A program made the position numbers and the translations under genes. Of a DNA stretch of 64,000 nt, positions 24,934-33,316 are shown in pieces; position 1 is the first letter of the stretch; every line of letters begins with the position of its first letter. The stretch lies in the NCBI RefSeq assembly GCF_030519355.1, contig NZ_JAUMKC010000015.1, forward strand, positions 62,001-126,000, given 5' to 3'. Source of the stretch: Mucilaginibacter sp. L3T2-6. Its GTDB lineage: Bacteria > Bacteroidota > Bacteroidia > Sphingobacteriales > Sphingobacteriaceae. The notes beneath the pieces were generated by a model. It saw only the letters and a list, made by a program, of their open reading frames with translations, had not been told where the DNA came from and searched no databases.

Positions 24934-25752
24934 ATGAAAAGACTGATTATAGTACCTACCGACTTTTCGCCGGCTGCTGAAAAAGCAGCGGCCTATGCAG
25001 CTATGCTGGCGGAACAGCTAAGCGCAGGTATACGGCTTTGCCATGCGGCACGGTCACCCGCATCCGAAACCATCGCTAATACACAGCTGGAAGCACTCGC
25101 CGGAAAGTTTAAAAGAGATATTAACAAGCTCGGCAATATTTTAACACCAGGGCCACAGGTAACGCTATTACATGGCGGACCAGGCCTGGCGGGGAATTTG
25201 GGTGCATGTTTATCTGCGGATATGATAGTGATAGGGACGTCCGGAACTGGCCGGCAACATACGGGCTGGACCGGCAGTGGTGGCAAAAACATACTTCAGA
25301 GCGCAACGTCGCCTGTATTGCTAATACCACCGTCAGCCACAATCCGGCCACCTGTAAAAATCGCCTTTGCTACAACGATGGGAAAAGAAGACTATCCTAT
25401 TTTAAATATGCTGGAGGCCCTTGCCCGCGATTTAAAGACAGATATAACGATAGTTCACGTAGATACAGGCAGTTATGACCATGAGACTCGTAAAAACCTA
25501 TGGTTGAGCTTTACCGGAAAAATCAGAAATGATAAAGAAACCGCCCCCCATTTTACTTACATCAATATTCCTGTTAATTCGCTTGCTGCCGAACTAAATG
25601 ATATTGCTGCATCCGGGTCGGCAGACTTACTCGTTTTGAGCCGCGATATATATGATCAGCTGGCCGCAATGTCTACGTCGGGACATGCAGCTGCACTCGA
25701 AATGGCTGCCAACCTGCACATTCCTTTATTGGTCGCCGCTCCGTCTGCATAA
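24934..25752 (+). CDS. Universal stress protein, tandem UspA domains (USP-5)
   Basis: This tandem UspA protein of about 272 aa starts at ATG 24934 (MKRLIIVPTDFSPAAEKAA); an ATG two codons earlier at 24928 is also possible. The first-domain loop is GTSGTGRQHTGWTGSGGKNIL, close to the ATP-binding pattern. The second domain (from about 145) is more divergent and ends HIPLLVAAPSA. It lies 55 bp after USP-4 and ends 4 bp before the end of the convergent HtrA gene. It is shorter and less like the others, which suggests specialisation within the USP set. Confidence 0.9.
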   Translation: MKRLIIVPTDFSPAAEKAAAYAAMLAEQLSAGIRLCHAARSPASETIANTQLEALAGKFKRDINKLGNILTPGPQVTLLHGGPGLAGNLGACLSADMIVIGTSGTGRQHTGWTGSGGKNILQSATSPVLLIPPSATIRPPVKIAFATTMGKEDYPILNMLEALARDLKTDITIVHVDTGSYDHETRKNLWLSFTGKIRNDKETAPHFTYINIPVNSLAAELNDIAASGSADLLVLSRDIYDQLAAMSTSGHAAALEMAANLHIPLLVAAPSA

Positions 25753-25756
25753 CGGC

Positions 25757-26869
25757 TTAATCCTTCCGGTATGTTCGCATCAGCGGCCAATTGTTCTGAT
25801 TACTGCGGCGGGCAGCCGCCTGGTTGATGTCCACGGGGGATAATGTCACCATAAATTGAAGTTCGCTTTGCCCGCGTTCTATCGTCAGCAGCACCCTGTC
25901 GCCGGGCGCGTGTAAGGCCAATATTTCCCTTAGCTGGGCGGAATTTGTGAGCAGTTGCTGATCAGCTTTCACAAGGATATCGTTTCTGCGCAAACCAGAT
26001 GCCGCTGCAACTCCGTTTCTTTTCAGGCTGTCAATCAGTAACCCGCCTGTACTTGTAATGCCAATACGCGCTGCCTTTCCGGCATCCATGTCGCTGAAAC
26101 TCATTTCTGCATCTGCATGCTGTACCCGGCCATACTTTGCCAGCTCCTGCCATGCTTTTTTGACGATTCCCGCCGGAACAGCGAAGGCATAGCCTGCAAA
26201 AGTACCTGTTGGAGAAAGGATGGCTGAATTGAGGCCGATGAGCTTTCCGCTGCGGTCTACCAGGGCGCTGCCGCTCATCCCCTCGTTGGTAGCAGCGTCA
26301 GTTTGCAGATAGGAGTCTACCAGCGAAGCATTTACAGGATCATCAATACTTCTGAAACGGGCGCTTAATATCCCGGCGGTAACTGTTGAGGTCAGTTCAA
26401 GCGGGTTTCCTACCGCCAGTACCCTGTCGCCCACCCTAACCGCACCCGGATCGCCGAACTCCAGGAAGGGAAGGCTCATGGCCCGGATTTTCAGCAACGC
26501 CAGGTCTGCCACATCATCAGTACCCACCAGCATCGCCTTAAAGGCCCGGCGGTCGGGTAAAATAACGACAAGGCTGTCGCCCCCGGACAATACATGTGCA
26601 TTGGTCATTATCTCGCCATCCGCGCTTACCAGTACACCCGATGCGCTGCCGGCAGGTAACCCCGCGCCGGGATGCGTGTTTTTTTTACCAAGCCGTGTCT
26701 CCAGCTCCGGATGTACATTAAGCAAGCTGTCGGATATAAAAGACTGCACCTGCACAACAGCCGGCAGCGCTTTAGCAGCCGCATTGCTCAAACCTGCAGG
26801 CGGCGCAGTAACCTGGGCAGAGAGCATGAAAGGGAATAAGCCGGCTATAAATAAAATATTTTTTTTCAT
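25757..26869 (-). CDS. HtrA/DegP-type serine protease with one PDZ domain
   Basis: This periplasmic trypsin-like protease/chaperone has a signal peptide (MKKNILFIAGLFPFMLSAQ), a trypsin-like domain and one PDZ domain (about residues 255-345). Catalytic residues are His in MTNAHVLSGG (about 91), Asp in ADLALLKI (about 123) and Ser in the segment NEGMSGSALVD (about 198). The usual GNSGGP loop is thus GMSGSA, which keeps Ser but changes the oxyanion-hole neighbours. ATG 26869 follows a possible GTG one codon earlier. It is the last gene of FtsH-CMD-HtrA on the minus strand, an envelope and membrane protein quality-control unit. Confidence 0.9.
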   Translation of the reverse strand: MKKNILFIAGLFPFMLSAQVTAPPAGLSNAAAKALPAVVQVQSFISDSLLNVHPELETRLGKKNTHPGAGLPAGSASGVLVSADGEIMTNAHVLSGGDSLVVILPDRRAFKAMLVGTDDVADLALLKIRAMSLPFLEFGDPGAVRVGDRVLAVGNPLELTSTVTAGILSARFRSIDDPVNASLVDSYLQTDAATNEGMSGSALVDRSGKLIGLNSAILSPTGTFAGYAFAVPAGIVKKAWQELAKYGRVQHADAEMSFSDMDAGKAARIGITSTGGLLIDSLKRNGVAAASGLRRNDILVKADQQLLTNSAQLREILALHAPGDRVLLTIERGQSELQFMVTLSPVDINQAAARRSNQNNWPLMRTYRKD

Positions 26870-26933
26870 CACTGTTTTTTTAAATACGTCTCTGCGTCGT
26901 AATATGCAGGTAACTGTTGTGCGTTATCGTTTT

Positions 26934-27248
26934 TCAGGATCTGTCGAAGGCCGCAAGGGCAACCGGCAAGCAACCGGCTACTCCATTTAGCCCGCATACA
27001 GTAACGGTAATCAATATGGTATCTTTAATCTCATCCCGTGTAGCACCCAATGTCTTGGCCATTGCCACATGGTAAAACACCGCAGCCGGATCGTTCAGGG
27101 CCGACTTAATGCCGATATAAACAAGTTGCTTGCTTTTGGCATCAAGCCCGGTTGTGTCTTTCAGTGCGTCTACCAAATGGTTAAAGGCTTTCGCTACCCC
27201 CGGAGCTTCTTTTTCAAATATTTGCAGAGGGTTCTGTTGCTGGTTCAT
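26934..27248 (-). CDS. Carboxymuconolactone decarboxylase-like (AhpD fold) protein lacking redox cysteines
   Basis: This 104-aa protein of the CMD/AhpD helical fold has the core helix KSKQLVYIGIKSALN followed by PAAVFYHVAMAKTLGATRDEI. In active AhpD-type peroxidases this position carries C-x-x-C; here it reads PAAV, with only the following His kept, so thiol peroxidase activity is unlikely. A GLNGVAGCLPVALAA tail follows. The gene overlaps the 3' end of ftsH by 35 nt in another frame and is followed by htrA after about 64 bp. Other possible roles are a small-molecule decarboxylase or a structural subunit. Confidence 0.85.
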   Translation of the reverse strand: MNQQQNPLQIFEKEAPGVAKAFNHLVDALKDTTGLDAKSKQLVYIGIKSALNDPAAVFYHVAMAKTLGATRDEIKDTILITVTVCGLNGVAGCLPVALAAFDRS

Positions 27249-29193
27249 ACAATTCCTGTTTTACGGTTGTCAATTGAACTTTTCCGGCCTCCAGTGCGGG
27301 TCGTTTGCCAAGGATGTCTTCCAGCTGGTCTTTTTCTATTACCTCCTGTTTCAACAGGCATTCAGCCAGCTTTTCCAATGCACCCCGGTTTTCCGCCAGC
27401 AGCGCTTTTGCTGCCGAATAAGCGTCTGCCACCAGCGCGCGAATCTGCTTATCGATAAGTTCGCCCGTTGCATCGCTGTAGGGCTTCTGAATAGCGGTTT
27501 CACGCTGCCCGGTTGAATCATAATAACTCACGGGGCCAATCTTTTTATCGAATCCATAGTAAACAACCATGGTGTAGGCTTCCTGCGTTACTTTTTCCAG
27601 ATCATCAAGGGCGCCGGAAGACACCTCACCGAAAACCAGTTCTTCGGCAGCCCGGCCGGCAAGCGTAGCGCATAGGTGATCGCGGAATGCACTTTCATTG
27701 CGTAATTGCTTTTCTTCAGGCAGATACCACGCTGCGCCTAACGATTTTCCGCGCGGTACGATAGATACTTTAACCAACGCATCTACCCCCGGCAGCAGCC
27801 AGCTTACTACGGCGTGGCCGGCCTCGTGATAGGCTATAACACGCTTTTCTTCCGCCGAAATGATCTTGCTTTTCTTTTCCAGCCCGGCTACAACCCGGTC
27901 AATGGCTTCTGAAAAGTCGCTTTTTACTATTGCCGTTGCCTTTCTGCGGGCGGCAATTAATGCAGCTTCGTTGCAGATATTAGCGATATCAGCCCCAGAA
28001 AAGCCAGGGGTTTCGGCCGCTAATAAGGCTACATCGATAGTCTTATCCAGTTTAAGGCCCTGCATATGAACACTAAAAATAGCTGCCCGCTCCGACCTGT
28101 TAGGCAATTCAAGGTAAATATGCCGGTCAAACCGCCCCGGACGTACCAGGGCTGTATCCAGCATATCGGCCCGGTTGGTAGCGGCCAATACTATTACGCC
28201 GGTATTGGTACCAAAGCCGTCCATCTCGGTCAATAATTGATTTAAAGTGCTTTCCCGTTCATCATTCCCGCTGTTTAAGAAAGCGCCGCGGCCCCGGGTC
28301 CGCCCGATTGCGTCTATCTCATCAATAAATATGATACAGGGCACCTTTTCTTTGGCCTGCTGGAACAGGTCGCGTACACGGGAGGCGCCAACCCCTACAA
28401 ACATTTCAACAAAGGCCGAACCTGAAATAGAGAAAAAAGGTACCTGCGCTTCCCCGGCAACGGCTTTTGCCAGTAAAGTTTTCCCGGTACCGGGCGGGCC
28501 GATCAAAATCACGCCTTTTGGTATTTTAGCTCCCAGCCTGGTGAATGTATCCGGTTTTTTCAGAAAATCAACAATTTCCAGCACCTCCGCCTTCGCTTCT
28601 TCCAAACCTGCCACGTCGGCAAAGGTTACCGTGCTGTGTTCCTTCTCGATTAGTGTAGCGTTAGACCGCCCAAAACTGAAGACAGATTTACCGCCTTCAC
28701 CCGGGAACCTCCGGAGAAGGAAGCCCATAACGAAATATATAATGGCAAAAGTAAGTATCCAACCTAAAATGCCCCGCCACCAGCTCGATTCTTCAGTATA
28801 GCTTACCGGAACTCTGTCGTTCATGGGTATGTTTTTCTCGGCTTCGTCAAGGTTCCGTTCAAAACCTTCTATTGACCCAATGGTAAACATATATTGTGGC
28901 CCTCCATCAGCCCGGCTGAATGCGGGCTTAAAGGCGGTGTCGGTCGCAAACGACTTTTTGATGTAAACTTCAACCCTCTCTTTATTTATCACCTGCAGTT
29001 TTGCAGCCGCTTTCCGGCTTAATATTTTTACCGCAAATTGCTGCCAGGTAATCTCGGTAACACCGCCGGAACCGGTTAGCAGTGGCGAAAGGACAAGGTA
29101 CAGCAGCATGCCGCCATATATCCACAGCCAGGCCCACCGAAAAGTCCGCTTACCGCTTTTACCTTTCGGAGCCGGGTTTTGTTCTTTTTTCAT
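27214..29193 (-). CDS. ftsH: ATP-dependent zinc metalloprotease FtsH
   Basis: FtsH is a membrane-bound AAA+ protease that degrades misfolded and regulatory membrane proteins. The 659-aa protein has an N-terminal TM helix, a periplasmic FtsH_ext domain, a second TM (about 138-158), AAA with Walker [14 protein letters not shown] (about residue 231), Walker [13 protein letters not shown], an SRH with RPGRFDRH, and the M41 protease site HEAGHA (about residue 457). It is the first gene of a minus-strand unit with CMD and HtrA. A box pair lies between it and the divergent 29315 gene; the nearer box ends 35 bp before the ATG, implying an almost leaderless transcript. It may be a second, condition-specific FtsH. 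Confidence 0.95.
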   Translation of the reverse strand: MKKEQNPAPKGKSGKRTFRWAWLWIYGGMLLYLVLSPLLTGSGGVTEITWQQFAVKILSRKAAAKLQVINKERVEVYIKKSFATDTAFKPAFSRADGGPQYMFTIGSIEGFERNLDEAEKNIPMNDRVPVSYTEESSWWRGILGWILTFAIIYFVMGFLLRRFPGEGGKSVFSFGRSNATLIEKEHSTVTFADVAGLEEAKAEVLEIVDFLKKPDTFTRLGAKIPKGVILIGPPGTGKTLLAKAVAGEAQVPFFSISGSAFVEMFVGVGASRVRDLFQQAKEKVPCIIFIDEIDAIGRTRGRGAFLNSGNDERESTLNQLLTEMDGFGTNTGVIVLAATNRADMLDTALVRPGRFDRHIYLELPNRSERAAIFSVHMQGLKLDKTIDVALLAAETPGFSGADIANICNEAALIAARRKATAIVKSDFSEAIDRVVAGLEKKSKIISAEEKRVIAYHEAGHAVVSWLLPGVDALVKVSIVPRGKSLGAAWYLPEEKQLRNESAFRDHLCATLAGRAAEELVFGEVSSGALDDLEKVTQEAYTMVVYYGFDKKIGPVSYYDSTGQRETAIQKPYSDATGELIDKQIRALVADAYSAAKALLAENRGALEKLAECLLKQEVIEKDQLEDILGKRPALEAGKVQLTTVKQELYEPATEPSANI

Positions 29194-29198
29194 AACAT

Positions 29199-29294
29199 TA
29201 AATCTCCGAAGGGCGGCGTAATTATAAAATGACGCAGGTCAAAGGCATGACTGACCGCCATCATAGGCCCGCCGGCATGGCATGCGTTAATTTG
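29199..29294. promoter_or_regulatory. Divergent island promoter: two boxes 22 bp apart (ftsH and 29315 gene)
   Basis: ATGACGCAGGTCAA (29229-29242) and CTGACCGCCATCAT (29251-29264) have perfect cores and start 22 bp apart. To the right, TTTG (29291-29294) follows the right box after 26 nt. To the left, minus-strand TTTA (29202 to 29199) follows the left box after 26 nt. Each box is thus proximal to one gene. Confidence 0.7.
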
Positions 29295-29314
29295 TTCCGT
29301 TAAAACAACCAGCC

Positions 29315-29524
29315 ATGTACAAAGGCAACAAAAGGGGCAAAGCTGAGCCGGAAACACCTGCCGGAACAGAAACGCCCCCGGCAATTTTACCTCCTGCCGA
29401 AGCAGGTAAACCGGCCATACCGGAAGATCAGCCAACCCAACCGGAAGAGGTGCCTCACCGCGTATCACCTTATGACTTCCCGCCACCGGGCGAAGGATTC
29501 TTCCCTGAAATATTTTCTGATTAA
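29315..29524 (+). CDS. Small proline- and glutamate-rich protein, unknown
   Basis: No family is recognised. The 69-aa product is largely disordered, rich in Pro and Glu (ETPPAILPPAEAGKPAIPED), with a short aromatic C-terminus (YDFPPPGEGFFPEIFSD). There is no signal peptide or membrane helix. It is considered real because it is the first gene after a well-formed double-box promoter (TTTG 21 nt before the ATG) and the PPOX gene starts 10 bp after its stop. It may be a linker or adaptor peptide; a leader role is also possible. Confidence 0.6.
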   Translation: MYKGNKRGKAEPETPAGTETPPAILPPAEAGKPAIPEDQPTQPEEVPHRVSPYDFPPPGEGFFPEIFSD

Positions 29525-29534
29525 TCATCTTTTT

Positions 29535-30035
29535 ATGTTAGGAGAATTAAATGATAACCTGATCGAGGAATTGCTCAAAAGTCAGCTGCTTGGCCGCATC
29601 GGCTGCCATGCTGATGGAACTACCTATATCGTACCAGTGCACTATTTATATGAGCCGCCTTATGTTTATGCACATTCGGCACACGGAATGAAAATAGACC
29701 TGATGAGGAAAAATCCGGAGGTATGTTTTGAAGTTGACCAGGTTGAAAATTTTTTTAACTGGCGAAGCGCGGTCTGCTGGGGCACATTCGAGGAAATTAC
29801 CGGAGTTAAGGAGTCGCAAAAAGCCATGGAGAAAATCATCGGCAAGATTGAACCTTATTTGTCAATAACTGCTGATGCGCACCCCTCGCACGGCATTGCC
29901 GATATGGCCAGCGAGATTGGAACTGACAAGGAACTGGTGCTTTACCGGATTAAACTACACAAAAGGACCGGCAGATTTGAGAAAAGGGACCTACCGGCAG
30001 CCCAAAACTCAACGACTATGAAATTAAAGCCATGA
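29535..30035 (+). CDS. PPOX-fold flavin-binding protein, copy 2
   Basis: This is a split-barrel flavoprotein of the pyridoxamine phosphate oxidase/NimA group, paralogous to 7380-7832. Shared segments include MLGELxxxxIEELL, GRIGCHADGTTYIVPVHYLY and HSAHGMKIDLMRKNPEVCFEVD. ATG 29535 was chosen for agreement with the paralogue; an upstream in-frame ATG at 29472 lies inside the preceding small gene. This copy has an extra C-terminal tail (EKRDLPAAQNSTTMKLKP). It overlaps the next gene by 4 nt. It is the second gene of the 29315 operon. A redox role is inferred from the fold. Confidence 0.88.
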   Translation: MLGELNDNLIEELLKSQLLGRIGCHADGTTYIVPVHYLYEPPYVYAHSAHGMKIDLMRKNPEVCFEVDQVENFFNWRSAVCWGTFEEITGVKESQKAMEKIIGKIEPYLSITADAHPSHGIADMASEIGTDKELVLYRIKLHKRTGRFEKRDLPAAQNSTTMKLKP

Positions 30036-30460
30036 AAGATGTACGAACTGGTGATGAGTTTAAAAAAGATCTGCAGGAATTGTACATACTAACAAGGCAT
30101 TGGTCGGCCGATCTGGGTTTTCTGGAAGAAGAATTACATTTTTTTAAAAACATTCTTCATAAGTATAATTCCAGCTTAGTTAACCGGCAACTGCCACAAG
30201 ACATTGTTTTCGAACAGAAGGTTTTTGAGTTGGAGGACGACCTGGCAAGCATTCGTGCCAGAATACCAGCTTTTCTAAGCCTGCTGGCTCCTTTTGTTGA
30301 AAACCTGGAAAAGCCCATAGACGTGGCTTTTCCGGAAAAGTATAATATATTGCGTACCGAATTGCATTCGCTTTTTACCGCGGTCAGGATGACCAAAAAA
30401 GAAATTTTTGCTCACATTGAAGCCTTCATTTTCCGGGAAAAACAAAAAACGGATGAGTAA
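30032..30460 (+). CDS. Small helical protein, island family A (copy 2)
   Basis: The function is unknown. The 142-aa all-helical protein starts with an aromatic helix ILTRHWSADLGFLEEELHFF and contains further long amphipathic helices, with no signal peptide or TM. It aligns by pattern with 38289-38705 (there IAKRWLADMEFFRIEAQFLH) and more loosely with 4725-5108. Its start overlaps the end of the PPOX gene by 4 nt, so it is translationally coupled in the 29315 operon. The recurrence of the family with box promoters suggests a shared regulon function, perhaps as a helical-bundle protector or adaptor. Confidence 0.75.
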   Translation: MKDVRTGDEFKKDLQELYILTRHWSADLGFLEEELHFFKNILHKYNSSLVNRQLPQDIVFEQKVFELEDDLASIRARIPAFLSLLAPFVENLEKPIDVAFPEKYNILRTELHSLFTAVRMTKKEIFAHIEAFIFREKQKTDE

Positions 30461-30513
30461 CCACCCGCCCCTTCATTAAACTGATAATTCTTTTAATTAA
30501 GACCCCGGTTAGG

Positions 30514-31377
30514 CTACTGCACTTCAATACCGGCAGGAATAATCATCACAGGAAATTCTTGTTTTTCGAGCAAAGACTTAGCCTGGGTACTGTTGAAGAG
30601 CCTGCTTAACAGGCTATGTTTATCATGCACCAGCACCAGCAGGTCCGCACCATGCTGTTCGCAGAACTGGTTTAAACGATTAGCCAGGTCTTTCCCTGTA
30701 ATATGCTGATAGGTAATATCAGGATAGTTAAATTTAGCAACGTGCTTTTCAAACACTATGCGTTGTCCTTCGTCAGCACCTTCCTTACCCCAAAGTTTTA
30801 CGTTTACAATCTCGATCTTAAAATTAAATAGGCGCCCTAACCTGGTGAGATAATGTACGGCATTGATGTCAGGGCTATCCAAATCTGTTGCAATGGTTAC
30901 CTTTTTTATTTGTTTAAGCGGATGTTTTTCAGGTATAACTAAAACGGGCCTGTTAGTATGGTTTATAACCGATAAAGTATCGCTGCCCATCAGAATATGA
31001 TCCCAGGTGCTGCCGGTACGGGCGCCCATCACGATCATTTCAACAGATTCCTTACTGATTAAATCTTTAACCTGCGAACCTAAATCGCCCATGCCTTGCC
31101 TGCAATCGATACTTGCATGATGATCGCCTGCCGGCAGGCTTTCAACCAGCGGTTCAAGCTGTTCCTTCAAAAAATTCAGTTTTTCCTTCCCTTCATCGGC
31201 CCATATTAATTCTTCTACCGACCATGGGCTGCCGCCGTACTCCGGCAATACAGGCTGACTGATAAAAGTGTTGAACAAAATAAGATTAGCCCTTAATTTG
31301 CCGCTAAGCATGATCGCGGCTTCTGCCGCCAAACGAGACTGATCGCTAAGATCAGTAAGTGCAATAATTTTTTTCAT
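30514..31377 (-). CDS. Universal stress protein, tandem UspA domains (USP-6)
   Basis: This 287-aa tandem UspA protein starts KKIIALTDLSDQSRLAAEAA. The first domain has a good ATP-type loop (MGARTGSTWDHILMGSDTLSVI, about residues 117-138). The second domain (from about 155, IKKVTIATDLDSPDINAVHY) is followed by the LTRLGRLFN helix also found in USP-4. It begins 5 bp after the stop of USP-7 on the same strand, so both share the promoter at 32256-32321. The C-terminal loop (VHDKHSLLSRLFNSTQAKSLL) resembles that of USP-2. Confidence 0.93.
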   Translation of the reverse strand: MKKIIALTDLSDQSRLAAEAAIMLSGKLRANLILFNTFISQPVLPEYGGSPWSVEELIWADEGKEKLNFLKEQLEPLVESLPAGDHHASIDCRQGMGDLGSQVKDLISKESVEMIVMGARTGSTWDHILMGSDTLSVINHTNRPVLVIPEKHPLKQIKKVTIATDLDSPDINAVHYLTRLGRLFNFKIEIVNVKLWGKEGADEGQRIVFEKHVAKFNYPDITYQHITGKDLANRLNQFCEQHGADLLVLVHDKHSLLSRLFNSTQAKSLLEKQEFPVMIIPAGIEVQ

Positions 31378-31382
31378 AATTT

Positions 31383-32240
31383 TTATTTAACCGGTTTAAA
31401 TACCAACAATGGCACGGTTAATTGCCGGGCGGCTTTTTGTGTAAAACTGCCTTTGAACAATTGTTCAAAAAAGCCGTGCTCCCGGTGTACCATCGCGAGC
31501 ATGTCTATCTTGATATCGCGAACCAACCAGCCTAAACCATCTTCTACATCTTTGCTGCTTACCACGGCAAAGCTTATTTTAGCGTAATCTAAATCTTTAA
31601 TCAGCTTATCAGCCAATTGCTTGCCTTTTAACATATAGCCGGGAGTGTCTGAGCGCTGATCGACATGCGCCAGGATTAATTCAGCCTTTAAGGCCTTTGC
31701 GAGCTCTGCCAATTCTTCAATTATTTTCACATCTTTCTCGGGCTCAGTAAAATCGCAGGCAAAGGCGATCTTATCAATCTTGCCGGCAACGGTTCCGGCA
31801 GGAACGAGCAATAAGGGCCGAACCGAATCCTCTATCATCTTACGGCTATGATTGCCCATTATTAATGTATCCAGTTTATCATTCCCGTGTATTCCTATTA
31901 CAATCAGGTCTGCCTTATTAACTGCTGCCGCCTCGTTCAGTACATCGGTTACTAATCCCGCATCCTGAATGCAACTAACTTCCGGCTGATAAGCATCCGG
32001 CTCGCCTTTTGCAATCAGGCCTTGCGTAAGCTTAGCCAGCTCTTCATTGGCATCAGCCGAAAAATCATCGTAAACGTCAGCAGGCCATACTGCTATCCCG
32101 GTTTGTGGTATCTCGGCGGTAAGATTCATTACGTAACACAATAATACCTTTGCTTTGAGTTGCTGCGCCAGGTGATATCCATACGTTGCCGCGTGGTGCG
32201 CATTGACGGAAAAATCTGTAGCGATCAGGATCGTATTCAT
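31383..32240 (-). CDS. Universal stress protein, tandem UspA domains (USP-7)
   Basis: This 285-aa tandem UspA protein starts NTILIATDFSVNAHHAATYG. The first-domain loop is GIHGNDKLDTLIMGNHSRKMI, close to the ATP-binding consensus. The second domain (from about 150, IDKIAFACDFTEPEKDVKII) ends with the HREHGFFEQLFKGSFTQKAA loop. It is the first of a two-gene unit with USP-6. A box pair lies upstream, with the proximal box degenerate and the distal one perfect. The ATG is about 16 nt past the -7-like TTTA. Confidence 0.93.
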   Translation of the reverse strand: MNTILIATDFSVNAHHAATYGYHLAQQLKAKVLLCYVMNLTAEIPQTGIAVWPADVYDDFSADANEELAKLTQGLIAKGEPDAYQPEVSCIQDAGLVTDVLNEAAAVNKADLIVIGIHGNDKLDTLIMGNHSRKMIEDSVRPLLLVPAGTVAGKIDKIAFACDFTEPEKDVKIIEELAELAKALKAELILAHVDQRSDTPGYMLKGKQLADKLIKDLDYAKISFAVVSSKDVEDGLGWLVRDIKIDMLAMVHREHGFFEQLFKGSFTQKAARQLTVPLLVFKPVK

Positions 32241-32255
32241 CGTAGTAATTTTGGT

Positions 32256-32321
32256 TAAAGTTCGTTAGCAGACAAACAGTCAGCCATGCCTGCGGTCAGC
32301 CGCTTGTGTGATTTTCATCAT
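32256..32321 (-). promoter_or_regulatory. Island promoter: imperfect and perfect box 22 bp apart (USP-7, USP-6)
   Basis: ATGCCTGCGGTCAG (32286-32299, TGC for TGA) and GTGATTTTCATCAT (32308-32321, perfect core) start 22 bp apart. On the minus strand GAACTTTA (32263 to 32256) places TTTA after 26 nt from the proximal box; GAACTTTG occurs at the same place before USP-4. Confidence 0.58.
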
Positions 32322-32381
32322 TTTATGAGCTTATCACCGCAGCAAATTGTAATTATTGTTGGCTGATTAAGTTTGCCGCAG

Positions 32382-33221
32382 CTATCGGTGATGCGCGATG
32401 AATACCGGGGTGTTCAGCACGCCGATCAGTTTGTCGGCCATGCTGGATTTAAACATACGGGAAACTGCGCCCCTGTTATATGCACCCATAACTACTAAAG
32501 TATTGGGCGATGTTTTTTGAAGGTGCATTATCAGCGCCTGCTCTGTCTCGCCCGTCAACGTGGTATAAATAGCTTCAGGATAATGGCAACGGATAAATTC
32601 TTTAATAAGCACATCGTCGGGCAAACTGCCCGGCGATGCAGGCCCGGCCGCATATACAATTTCTGTGGGAAGATTGCGCAAAAAAGGCATCAGGTAATTA
32701 AACATCTTAACAGCAAAAACCGAGGACGGGTGGCCATCATACAACACTACAACGCGTTCAATGGCATGATATGCTTGCGGCACCACAAGCACGGGGCATG
32801 AGGCATCGGCAAGTAATTCTCTGACAAATGGCGTTGGGGTATGCGTCTGGTAGCGGCTCATTGCCTCCGCGGCGCCGATGATCACCAGGTCGCTGTAAAT
32901 GCTTTCCTTCAGCAGATCGTCAATAGCAAACTGATCATCCAGGTGCACTGTATTGCTAATTCCTGCTGTTTTGCAACTCTTTTTAAACAGTTTAACTGCT
33001 TGTTCGCGGGTTGCTTCATCCTTTTCCAACAGGCGATTTAACTTGGTTTTAGATATCCCCTGCGACCCAATCATATCATAAAGGTTGAAACTGTGGTAAA
33101 GAATATCTGTCAGGAAAACACCGGATAGTAACGCGTGACTTTGAGCGGACAAATTAGTGGCGTACTCAAGCGTAGCTTCGGAGAATTTTAAGCCATCGAA
33201 GGCCGCACTTATTTTTTTCAT
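32382..33221 (-). CDS. Universal stress protein, tandem UspA domains (USP-8)
   Basis: This tandem UspA protein of 279 aa starts at ATG 33221 (MKKISAAFDGLKFSEATLEYA); the in-frame ATG at 33242 falls on the -7 element and is rejected. The first domain lacks the ATP loop (IGAAEAMSRYQTHTPTPFV) and the second has MGAYNRGAVSRMFKSSMADKL, as in USP-1, so these two form a subfamily that probably does not bind ATP in the usual way. The box pair begins 48 bp before the start. It stands alone between the USP-7/6 unit and the DUF3943 gene. Confidence 0.91.
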   Translation of the reverse strand: MKKISAAFDGLKFSEATLEYATNLSAQSHALLSGVFLTDILYHSFNLYDMIGSQGISKTKLNRLLEKDEATREQAVKLFKKSCKTAGISNTVHLDDQFAIDDLLKESIYSDLVIIGAAEAMSRYQTHTPTPFVRELLADASCPVLVVPQAYHAIERVVVLYDGHPSSVFAVKMFNYLMPFLRNLPTEIVYAAGPASPGSLPDDVLIKEFIRCHYPEAIYTTLTGETEQALIMHLQKTSPNTLVVMGAYNRGAVSRMFKSSMADKLIGVLNTPVFIAHHR

Positions 33222-33239
33222 AATGCCGGAATTATCAAA

Positions 33240-33305
33240 CAAAGATAGACCGGGACCTCACCCTGCTACATGACTATAGTCACACCGGTTAATGACGGGC
33301 ATCAT
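33240..33305 (-). promoter_or_regulatory. Island promoter: two boxes 22 bp apart plus strong -7 element (USP-8)
   Basis: ATGACTATAGTCAC (33270-33283) and ATGACGGGCATCAT (33292-33305) have perfect cores and start 22 bp apart. On the minus strand TATCTTTG (33247 to 33240), a perfect TAnnTTTG, places TTTG exactly 26 nt after the proximal box. This is the best example in the window. Confidence 0.8.
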
Positions 33306-33316
33306 AAGCTATCAGG

